A DNA stretch of 64,000 nt from Flammeovirga pectinis. GTDB lineage: Bacteria > Bacteroidota > Bacteroidia > Cytophagales > Flammeovirgaceae. The notes under the pieces were generated by a model. That model saw only the letters and a program-made list of their open reading frames with translations. It had not been told where the DNA came from and searched no databases. Positions 51,436 to 58,745 of the stretch are shown in pieces; positions within the stretch are counted from its first letter, which is position 1; each line of letters opens with the position of its first letter. The stretch lies in the NCBI RefSeq assembly GCF_003970675.1, contig NZ_CP034562.1, positions 2,232,001 to 2,296,000 of the forward strand. Direction: 5' to 3'. A program made the position numbers and the translations under genes.

Positions 51436-51494
51436 TTTGAGTTATTTTTTCGATTTACTTATATTTTTGTAATTTTGTCATGACAAATAGTCAT
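51436..51494 (+). promoter_or_regulatory. Promoter region of the sigma-54 activator operon
   Basis: TTTG (51436-51439) and, 22 nt later, TATTTTTG (51462-51469) form a slightly long -33/-7 pair. A second -7 match TAATTTTG follows at 51470-51477. An inverted repeat ATGAC-AAATA-GTCAT (51480-51494) lies at the expected start of transcription. All of this is downstream of the IS right end, so the native promoter appears to have survived the insertion. Confidence 0.55.
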
Positions 51495-51519
51495 ATGATC
51501 AAATCAGTTCTTTCCCTTT

Positions 51520-52842
51520 ATGGAAAACAGAGAAATTTTATCAATCAAGCAGCGATTTGGAATAATAGGTAATGCTCCTAGTTTAAATCATGCAATACAA
51601 GTAGCTATCCAAGTAGCTGCAACCGACCTTACTGTAATGATAACAGGAGAAAGTGGCTCTGGAAAAGAATCATTTTCTAAAATTATACATCAACTTAGCT
51701 CTCGTAAACACGGAAAATTTATTGCTATTAACTGTGGTGCAATACCAGAAGGCACAATAGATTCCGAATTATTTGGTCATGAAAAAGGATCATTTACAGG
51801 AGCAAATGAAGCAAGAAAAGGCTATTTTGAAGTAACTGACGGAGGTACTATTTTCTTAGATGAAATTGGTGAAATGCCAATTGAAACCCAAGCTCGTTTA
51901 TTAAGAGTTTTAGAAAATAAAGAATTTATAAGAGTTGGTTCCTCTAAGGTTTTAAAAACCGATGTACGTGTTGTTGCTGCAACAAATGTCAATCTTTTAA
52001 AAAATGTACAAAAAGGTAAGTTCAGAGAAGATCTTTATTACCGCTTAAATACTGTACCGATTAATGTACCTCCTTTAAGAGAAAGAGGTAATGATATCGA
52101 ATTATTATTTAGAAAATTTGCTACAGATTTTGCAGAACAATATCATGTAAAACCTTTGGCACTTACTCCAGAGGCAAAACAGATACTCGTAAATTTTGCA
52201 TTCCCAGGTAACATTCGTCAATTAAAAAATCTAGCTGAACAGATGTCTGCTTTAGAACTAGATAGATTAGTAACTGGCGACACAATGAAACGTTACTTAC
52301 CCCAAGTTAACAATCAATTGTTAGTGATGGATAACGACGACAAGTCATTAAACGAAAGAGACTTACTTTATAAAGTTCTTTTTGATATGCGTCAGGATAT
52401 GAACGACCTCAAGAAAATTGTTATTCAATTAGCACAAGGGAAGAAAAATGCAAGCACTGTTTTAGCAGAAAATTCGAAGCTTTTTAGTAGTGTTATGGAT
52501 GATATTCCAACTTCTACAGAAACAGCTATTACTGTACGCCCTTCTCAGCAACCAACAAGTTATAATTTTGATTCACCAGCAGAGCCTTCTATAAATAATG
52601 ACAACCCTGTTATTATCACTAATAAGGACACTGATAATTACGGTAACAACACCTACGATTTAGATAAAGTAGTTGAAGTAAAACCTGAGGAAGAATCTTT
52701 ATCTATTGAGAAGAAAGAGAAAGAATTAATTATTAAGGCTTTACAGAAAAATAATAATAAAAGAAAGTATGCAGCTCAAGATCTTGGTATCTCGGAACGC
52801 ACTTTATATCGAAAAATTAAACAATACGAACTTGATGAATAA
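51520..52842 (+). CDS. Sigma-54-dependent transcriptional activator without sensory domain
   Basis: The 440-residue AAA+ bacterial enhancer-binding protein starts almost directly with the AAA+ domain. Walker A is GESGSGKE (43-50), and the sigma-54 contact loop reads GSFTGA (90-95) instead of the common GAFTGA. Walker B is GGTIFLDEIGE (108-118), and LYYRLNTVPINVPPLRER is the arginine-finger region. A roughly 130-residue linker leads to a Fis-type helix-turn-helix (ALQKNNNKRKYAAQDLGISERTLYRKIKQY). There is no receiver, GAF or PAS domain, so control must be by expression or partners. Its stop overlaps the lptE start. The upstream IS4 element stops 26 bp before its -33 box. Confidence 0.93.
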   Translation: MENREILSIKQRFGIIGNAPSLNHAIQVAIQVAATDLTVMITGESGSGKESFSKIIHQLSSRKHGKFIAINCGAIPEGTIDSELFGHEKGSFTGANEARKGYFEVTDGGTIFLDEIGEMPIETQARLLRVLENKEFIRVGSSKVLKTDVRVVAATNVNLLKNVQKGKFREDLYYRLNTVPINVPPLRERGNDIELLFRKFATDFAEQYHVKPLALTPEAKQILVNFAFPGNIRQLKNLAEQMSALELDRLVTGDTMKRYLPQVNNQLLVMDNDDKSLNERDLLYKVLFDMRQDMNDLKKIVIQLAQGKKNASTVLAENSKLFSSVMDDIPTSTETAITVRPSQQPTSYNFDSPAEPSINNDNPVIITNKDTDNYGNNTYDLDKVVEVKPEEESLSIEKKEKELIIKALQKNNNKRKYAAQDLGISERTLYRKIKQYELDE

Positions 52843-53365
52843 TATTAATAGTTGGGTAACAAAACTTATTGTGTTACCTCTACTTCTACTTTCAGCCTGT
52901 ACAGGAGTACGTTTTACATTTTCGGGTGTTAATATTGACCCTAATATTAAAACATTTTCTGTAGAGCCCTATACAAATGAAGCTTCAGATGGTCCATCAA
53001 CAATGGCTTTTACATTTACAGATGAACTTACGCAGTACATTCTTAGAAATACAAGTTTAACTGCCGCACCTCAAGGTTTAAAAGGTGACATTGAATTTAG
53101 TGGAGCTGTTACTGGCTATAGAGTCACTCCAATTTCTCCTGGCGGAGGTGAACAACAACAAACAGAACAACAGCGTCTTACAATCACAGTAAAAACGAAC
53201 TTTATAAATAATTTTGATGATGAGAAAAGTTTTGACAAAGGTTTTTCATTTTTCTATGATTTCCCAGGTAGTCAAAATGTTCAAGATGTGGAATCTCAAG
53301 CAATTGAAGTTATCTTTGATCAAATAATAACTGACACATTCCAAGAAGCTTTAGCTGATTGGTAA
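52835..53365 (+). CDS. lptE: LptE-family LPS-assembly lipoprotein
   Basis: About 176 residues from the ATG at 52835 (MNNINSWVTKLIVLPLLLLSAC). This gives a proper lipobox LLSAC with Cys22 as the lipidation site; a start further upstream would lie within the sigma-54 activator frame. The start overlaps the activator's stop by 8 nt, implying translational coupling. GVRFTFSGVNIDPNIKTFSVEPYTNEA is the LptE N-terminal region (PF04390 type), and a beta/alpha body ends FDQIITDTFQEALADW. LptE plugs LptD in the outer membrane and helps insert lipopolysaccharide. lptD is not nearby. Confidence 0.88.
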   Translation: MNNINSWVTKLIVLPLLLLSACTGVRFTFSGVNIDPNIKTFSVEPYTNEASDGPSTMAFTFTDELTQYILRNTSLTAAPQGLKGDIEFSGAVTGYRVTPISPGGGEQQQTEQQRLTITVKTNFINNFDDEKSFDKGFSFFYDFPGSQNVQDVESQAIEVIFDQIITDTFQEALADW

Positions 53366-53460
53366 AAGAAAACCATTATATTTGGATATAGAAATTATAA
53401 TTCTTAATTTCTTATCCAAATGTATGACTTATCCCCTATTACTTCGATCTTACTACTAAA

Positions 53461-54699
53461 GTGAATATACACATCAACACTTGGTTACGGAATCCTTCAA
53501 ATGTGTCTGAAAAAGATACTGAAGAGATACAAAAAGCAATTGAAAAATATCCATATTTTTCAGCGCTAAGAGTTTTACTTGCAAAAGCCAACGATGGCGA
53601 GGATGAATACGTAAAAAGTGCTGCTGCTTATGTTTCACATAGACCTTCTTTGCAAACTTTTTTAAACACTACTTTTGATAGTAATGTAAATCTACCTACA
53701 ACATCTGAAATAGATTTTGAAGAAAATGATTTAGAAACTATTGATTTATTGTCTAATGATGTAATTAAAGAAGTTCCAATAGTTGAAGATGAGATTATAG
53801 AAGAAGAAGTGCAGACTGAAGCTCTTGTTGAAGAAACTTCTCATCTTGAAGAGATAAATACGACTATTATAGATAATTCTGATTTAGAAGAGAAAATACT
53901 TCACGATTTAGAAGAAAGCAGTAATAATCCAGTCGAAGAAGAATCTGTAGTTTCTACAAGTATTGCTGATGAAATTCTAGCTGAATTAGCCAAAATTTCT
54001 CAAGGTATCGACTTAGAAGAAGAAACTACAAATACTATAGAAGAGAAAAGCACAGAAAGTGAAAACTTAGAAATAAATCATTCAATTTCTACGCCTTCTA
54101 ACGATAGTAAAAGTGAAAGTGATCTAATGAGCTCTGATGAAATGTTAAATCGTTTCAAAGGCTTTTTAGAGACTAAAAATAAGCCCGAAGAGGATATTTT
54201 AGATGAGCTATCAAAAGAAGAAGATATCGATACCGATATTTTAGCTTTTGGCGACAAGGAAAACCTAGAACTCAATCCTATTGATGGAGAATTCCCAATT
54301 TATAATATTGAATTGGCAGATGAAACCACTAACGAGAGCGATTATATCAAGAGCACTGAAAAAATGGATGATTTAAATATTATCGATTTCAATCAATTTG
54401 CTCCAAATACTTCTCAAACTACCTCCCATCAAAAAGAGATAATTGACAAGTTTATTTCGGACTCTCCAGGCATTCCATCTCAAACAAAAAATAATTCTAA
54501 CGAAGAAAAGAGTACAATTGACCTTTCTGAAAGCTCAACACAGCCTTTTTCTTCTCCGCAAACAGAGAGTTTTGCTAAATTATTGGAAAAACAAGGTAAA
54601 AAAGAGGAGGCGATATCAATTTATCAACATCTTATCTTGAAAAATCCAAATAAAGCTAGTTTCTTTGCAGAACGGATTGAATTCTTGAAACAGAATTGA
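53461..54699 (+). CDS. Acidic protein with C-terminal TPR motif
   Basis: The 412-residue protein uses a GTG start at 53461, the only start between the preceding in-frame stop (53425-53427) and the conserved N-terminus NIHINTWLRNPSNVSEKDTEEIQKAIEKYPYFSALRVLLAKA. The middle 250 residues are very rich in Glu, Asp, Ser and Thr and probably disordered. The C-terminus has one TPR-like pair (SFAKLLEKQGKKEEAISIYQHLILKNPNKASFFAERIEFLKQ). It keeps the usual Bacteroidota place between lptE and secG. A linker or scaffold for envelope biogenesis is plausible but unproven. Confidence 0.8.
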   Translation: MNIHINTWLRNPSNVSEKDTEEIQKAIEKYPYFSALRVLLAKANDGEDEYVKSAAAYVSHRPSLQTFLNTTFDSNVNLPTTSEIDFEENDLETIDLLSNDVIKEVPIVEDEIIEEEVQTEALVEETSHLEEINTTIIDNSDLEEKILHDLEESSNNPVEEESVVSTSIADEILAELAKISQGIDLEEETTNTIEEKSTESENLEINHSISTPSNDSKSESDLMSSDEMLNRFKGFLETKNKPEEDILDELSKEEDIDTDILAFGDKENLELNPIDGEFPIYNIELADETTNESDYIKSTEKMDDLNIIDFNQFAPNTSQTTSHQKEIIDKFISDSPGIPSQTKNNSNEEKSTIDLSESSTQPFSSPQTESFAKLLEKQGKKEEAISIYQHLILKNPNKASFFAERIEFLKQN

Positions 54700-54725
54700 T
54701 TTAACAAGCATAATATTTTAATACG

Positions 54726-55076
54726 ATGATGTACTTTTTTATAATCCTGATTATTATAATCGCTGTTCTACTAATTTTAGTAGTATTGGCTCAGGATTCA
54801 AAAGGTGGTGGTCTTACAGGTGACATGGGCGCTGCAAGTAGTTCAATGATGGGTGCAAGAAGAGCATCTTCATGGATTGAAAACGCGACATGGATCTTGA
54901 TTATTTCATTAGCCGTACTTTCAATTGGAGTAAACGTTTTTATTCCTAATGACAAGGCTGCTAATGTTCAAACTTCTTCGAGTATCGAAAGTGCTCAAGA
55001 AATGCCTGCCCCTACAACTCTACCAGCACAAGAAACTCCAGCAGAAACTGCTCCGGCACCTGCTGATGCTGAATAG
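54726..55076 (+). CDS. secG: Preprotein translocase subunit SecG
   Basis: The 116-residue inner-membrane protein has two transmembrane helices (about 2-21 and 54-73). Between them is the conserved cytoplasmic loop LAQDSKGGGLTGDMGAASSSMMGARRASSW, the SecG signature. It adds a Pro/Ala/Thr-rich C-terminal tail of about 35 residues. It assists SecYE in protein export. It lies 26 bp after the TPR gene and is followed by a strong terminator, closing the sigma-54 activator-lptE-TPR-secG operon. Confidence 0.95.
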   Translation: MMYFFIILIIIIAVLLILVVLAQDSKGGGLTGDMGAASSSMMGARRASSWIENATWILIISLAVLSIGVNVFIPNDKAANVQTSSSIESAQEMPAPTTLPAQETPAETAPAPADAE

Positions 55077-55093
55077 TCAAATTTTATATTTGA

Positions 55094-55131
55094 TAAAAAA
55101 GCCATCTAATTTATAATTAGATGGTTTTTTT
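55094..55131 (+). terminator. Terminator after secG
   Basis: A near-perfect stem AAAAAAGCCATCTAATT with its complement, a 3-nt loop and a T run. Confidence 0.9.
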
Positions 55132-55156
55132 ATGCCTGGTTAAATATATGGGACAA

Positions 55157-55197
55157 TAAAAAAGGTGTTTCAAAAGTTTTACCTTTCAAAACACCTT
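55157..55197 (-). terminator. Terminator after lpd
   Basis: On the minus strand AAGGTGTTTTGAAAGG pairs with the following AAACACCTT arm and is followed by T residues, 24 nt after the lpd stop. Confidence 0.78.
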
Positions 55198-55220
55198 CTT
55201 ATTATTTTATCAAATAGATA

Positions 55221-56615
55221 TTACATATTCAATGCTCTATCATCTGTAGCTGCCAAGCATGCTTCTTTGATAGCTTCAGAATACGTTGGATGTGCGTGAG
55301 ACATTCTAGATATATCTTCAGCAGAAGCTCTAAATTCCATCGCTACAACTCCTTCAGATATCATATCAGCAGCACGTGGCCCAATAATATGCATACCTAA
55401 AATCTCATCTGTTTCTTTATCTGCAAGTACTTTTACTAAGCCATCAATATCCATAGATGCTCTTGCTCTTCCAGATGCTCTAAATGGGAAAGAACCCGCT
55501 TTATATGCTCTCTTAGATTCTTTAAGTTCTTGTTCAGTATAACCAACAGATGCAACTTCTGGCCATGTATAAACAACACCAGGAATCAATTTATAATTGA
55601 TATGTGGTTTTTGTCCATTCATGTGTTCTGCTACATAAACACCTTCTTCTTCTGCCTTATGTGCTAACATTGCTCCTTTAACAACATCACCAATTGCGTA
55701 AACGCCTTCTACAGAAGTTTCTAAATGATCATTTACATCTATACGTCCTCTTTCATCCATTTTACCACCAATAGCTTCAAAATTAAGCTTATCAGTATAT
55801 GGACGACGACCAATTGAAACTAAACAGTAATCCCCTTTAATTTCAATTTCTTTTCCTTTTTTATCCGTTGCTTTTACAACAACTTCTTCGCCTTCAACTT
55901 TAACAGATTCTACTTTAGTTTTTAAGTTAAACTTAAAACCTTCTTTCTTAAGTACTTTCTGCATTTCTTTTCCTAAAGAAACATCCATTGTAGGAATTAA
56001 AGCATCTGCGTATTCTACTACTGTAACTTCAGCGCCTAAACGAGCATATACAGAACCTAATTCTAACCCAATTACACCGCCACCAATTACGATAAGATGT
56101 TTAGGAATTTCTTTAAGTTCTAAAGCTTCAGTAGAAGTAATAACTCTTTTCTTATCAAACTCTATAAAAGGCAACATTACTGGCTTAGAACCTGTAGCAA
56201 TTATTACTTTTTTAGAATTAATAATTTTTGATTCTTTTCCTTCAATTTTGATTGTATTTTTATCTACAAAAGAACCAAAACCTTCAAGAACGTCAATTTT
56301 ATTTTTTTTCATTAAAAAGGCAATACCATCTGTAGTCTGCTTAACTACCTCGCCTTTTCTACCAATCATTTTACCAAAATCAATCTTAGGAGTTTCTACC
56401 TCTAAACCATGATCTGCAAAACGGTGTATTGCTTGATGGTATAATTCCGAAGAATCAAGTAATGCTTTTGAAGGAATACATCCAACATTTAAACATGTAC
56501 CACCTAGTGTTGAATATTTTTCGATTAAGGCTACTTTCATTCCAAGTTGAGAAGCACGAATTGCTGCTATATATCCACCAGGACCTGAACCAATTACTGT
56601 TAAATCGTAAGTCAT
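55221..56615 (-). CDS. lpd: Dihydrolipoyl dehydrogenase (E3)
   Basis: Reoxidises the dihydrolipoyl groups of 2-oxoacid dehydrogenases with NAD+; cytosolic flavoprotein. The 464-residue protein has FAD-binding VIGSGPGGYIAAIRASQLG and the redox-active disulfide in GGTCLNVGCIPSK (Cys41, Cys46). NAD-binding VIGGGVIGLELGSVYARLG, YAIGDVVKGAMLAHKAEEEG and the catalytic His in HAHPTYSEAIKEA complete it. It is third after sucA and sucB on the same strand, but a hairpin in the 106-bp gap may make it partly independent. It can serve pyruvate dehydrogenase and glycine cleavage too. Confidence 0.98.
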   Translation of the reverse strand: MTYDLTVIGSGPGGYIAAIRASQLGMKVALIEKYSTLGGTCLNVGCIPSKALLDSSELYHQAIHRFADHGLEVETPKIDFGKMIGRKGEVVKQTTDGIAFLMKKNKIDVLEGFGSFVDKNTIKIEGKESKIINSKKVIIATGSKPVMLPFIEFDKKRVITSTEALELKEIPKHLIVIGGGVIGLELGSVYARLGAEVTVVEYADALIPTMDVSLGKEMQKVLKKEGFKFNLKTKVESVKVEGEEVVVKATDKKGKEIEIKGDYCLVSIGRRPYTDKLNFEAIGGKMDERGRIDVNDHLETSVEGVYAIGDVVKGAMLAHKAEEEGVYVAEHMNGQKPHINYKLIPGVVYTWPEVASVGYTEQELKESKRAYKAGSFPFRASGRARASMDIDGLVKVLADKETDEILGMHIIGPRAADMISEGVVAMEFRASAEDISRMSHAHPTYSEAIKEACLAATDDRALNM

Positions 56616-56643
56616 AATTATCCTTAAAAAGGGTTTTTTATGG

Positions 56644-56682
56644 AAAAAGGAATGTTGAAAATTTAACCCTCCAACATCCCTT
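56644..56682 (-). terminator. Hairpin between sucB and lpd
   Basis: On the minus strand AGGGATGTTG pairs with CAACATTCCT (one G-U) around a 14-nt loop, followed by TTTT. It is a likely partial terminator after sucB. Confidence 0.6.
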
Positions 56683-56721
56683 TAATTTGTTTGTTTATAT
56701 AAAGAGATTAATTTTAAACGA

Positions 56722-58260
56722 TTAAACGTCTAATAATAATCTGATTGGATCTTCAAGAAGTTCTTTCACTCGTTTCAAGAAACTTACTGATTCACGACCA
56801 TCAATAATACGGTGATCATAAGAAAGAGCAACATACATGATTGGACGAATATGAACCTCACCATTAATAGCTACTGGACGTTCTACGATATTATGCATAC
56901 CTAAGATAGCCGATTGTGGAGCATTAATAATTGGTGTTGACAACATCGATCCAAATACACCACCATTTGTAATAGTAAATGTACCTCCTTCCATTTCTGG
57001 AATAGTCAGTTTGTTATCACGAGCTTTAAGTGCTAATCTTCTCACTTCTTTCTCGATTGCTGCTAAGCTTAAAGATTCAGCATTTCTGATTACAGGAACA
57101 ACTAACCCTTTAGGTGCAGACACAGCAATAGAAATATCAGCATAATCATTATATACTAATTGATTTCCATCAATAAATGCATTTACTGCAGGCCACTCTT
57201 GTAATGCTACAGTTACTGCTTTTGTAAAGAATGACATGAAACCTAATCCAATTTCATGCTTGTCTTTAAACATTTCTTTGTATTTCTTACGAAGGTCCAT
57301 TACTGGCTTCATATCTACCTCGTTAAAGGTAGTTAACATAGCTGTTTCATTCTTCACAGAAACTAAACGACGAGCAACAGTCTTACGTAAAGCCGTCATT
57401 TTCTCTCTTCGTTGAGCTCTTTCACCTGCAACAGGAGCCGGAGCAGAAGGAGCTGCCGTTTCTTTCTTAGCTTTTGATGGTGCAGGAGCTGCTACTTTTT
57501 GTGCTTTTTCTGCATCTTCTTTTGTAATACGCCCATCAACGCCAGTACCTTTTACAGTAGCAACATCAATACCTTTTTCTGCTAATATTTTAGCTGCCGC
57601 TGGAGACGCATGTCCAGTTGCATAAGTTTTGTCTGATGAAGTTGAGGCTGCACTTGTTGCTTCTACTGCAGGAGTAGCAGCAGCTTGAGGCGCACCACCT
57701 TCCATTACTTCAATTTTACAAATTGGAGCACCGATTTCTAAAGTCTCATCTTCTTGAGCAATGATTCTTAAGATACCAGACTCTTCAGCTGTCAATTCAA
57801 ATGTAGCTTTATCAGATTCAATTTCGCAAAGTAGATCATCTAACTCAACAAAATCTCCATCTTCTTTTGCCCAAGATGCAATTGTTACCTCAGTGATAGA
57901 TTCACCTACTGTAGGAACAACCATTTCAAGAACTTGACCAGTTGCTTTTGGACTTTCTGAGGGAGCAGATACCGTTGGTTCTGCTACTGTAGAAGAAGCT
58001 GCTTTCTTAGGAGCTCCCTCACCTTCTTCAATTGTACAAAGCAATGCACCAATTTCTAATACTGCATCTTCTTGTGCTTCTGGAGATATTTTTAATATCC
58101 CGTCACTTTCAGCAACTAACTCGAAAGTAGCTTTGTCAGATTCAAGTTCACAAAGCACATCATCTAATTCAACTGCTTCTCCATCTTCCTTTAACCATCT
58201 TGCGACAGTTACTTCAGTGATAGATTCACCGACAGCTGGAACATTCATTTGTAAGCTCAT
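56722..58260 (-). CDS. sucB: 2-oxoglutarate dehydrogenase E2 (dihydrolipoyl succinyltransferase) with two lipoyl domains
   Basis: The 512-residue core of the 2-oxoglutarate dehydrogenase complex. There are two N-terminal lipoyl domains, each with an ESDKATFEL lipoylation site (Lys43 and Lys151), where most bacterial E2o enzymes have one. They are joined by Ala/Pro/Ser-rich linkers to a peripheral-subunit-binding domain ([23 protein letters not shown]) and a C-terminal acyltransferase with [15 protein letters not shown] containing the catalytic His and Asp. The neighbour sucA supports the 2-oxoglutarate assignment. It lies 37 bp after the GNAT gene. Confidence 0.96.
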   Translation of the reverse strand: MSLQMNVPAVGESITEVTVARWLKEDGEAVELDDVLCELESDKATFELVAESDGILKISPEAQEDAVLEIGALLCTIEEGEGAPKKAASSTVAEPTVSAPSESPKATGQVLEMVVPTVGESITEVTIASWAKEDGDFVELDDLLCEIESDKATFELTAEESGILRIIAQEDETLEIGAPICKIEVMEGGAPQAAATPAVEATSAASTSSDKTYATGHASPAAAKILAEKGIDVATVKGTGVDGRITKEDAEKAQKVAAPAPSKAKKETAAPSAPAPVAGERAQRREKMTALRKTVARRLVSVKNETAMLTTFNEVDMKPVMDLRKKYKEMFKDKHEIGLGFMSFFTKAVTVALQEWPAVNAFIDGNQLVYNDYADISIAVSAPKGLVVPVIRNAESLSLAAIEKEVRRLALKARDNKLTIPEMEGGTFTITNGGVFGSMLSTPIINAPQSAILGMHNIVERPVAINGEVHIRPIMYVALSYDHRIIDGRESVSFLKRVKELLEDPIRLLLDV

Positions 58261-58297
58261 AGTTTTATATTTTTTGCGATAGTTAATCGCTAGAGTT

Positions 58298-58732
58298 CTA
58301 GACTAATTTCTTTTTGAATTTATAATGAGGGATACCTACTTCTTCAAATAAATCACCTACTTTTTCGTAGTTTAATTTATTATAGAATTTCTCCGCTACT
58401 TCTCTTGCATGTAATGTCATTGTTTCAAATCCATTATCAAATGCAAAAATTTCGCTAAACTGAACCATCAAAGAGCCCAAACCTTTACCTCTCTGATCAT
58501 CCCTCACGGCAACTTGTCTCATTTTAATTTCCTGAGGAGAAATTGGTTTTAATACTAGGCAAGCAACAACCTCATCAGAATCATTCATAGCTACTAAATG
58601 ATAGCTATCAAACTCTTCTGACAATTCTTCTTCTGAAAATTCTAAGCCAAGGGGTTTACGTAAAACATCGCTACGTAAATTAACCGCCAATTTGTGCTCA
58701 GGTGAATTAAAGGTTACTTCTTTGATAATCAT
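58298..58732 (-). CDS. GNAT-family N-acetyltransferase
   Basis: The 144-residue single-domain acetyltransferase has [27 protein letters not shown], which contains the acetyl-CoA pyrophosphate loop R/Q-x-x-G-x-G. [41 protein letters not shown] matches ElaA/YitH-like small GNATs. It sits between sucA (13 bp) and sucB (37 bp) on the same strand, so it is co-transcribed with the 2-oxoglutarate dehydrogenase genes. Its substrate is unknown; acetylation of the complex is a tempting but untested idea. Confidence 0.9.
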   Translation of the reverse strand: MIIKEVTFNSPEHKLAVNLRSDVLRKPLGLEFSEEELSEEFDSYHLVAMNDSDEVVACLVLKPISPQEIKMRQVAVRDDQRGKGLGSLMVQFSEIFAFDNGFETMTLHAREVAEKFYNKLNYEKVGDLFEEVGIPHYKFKKKLV

Positions 58733-58745
58733 AACAGTTCTTTTA

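Noticed and set aside
51520-52842. Classification of the sigma-54 activator as a two-component response regulator
   Set aside because: No receiver domain is present; the AAA+ domain begins within about 15 residues of the start.
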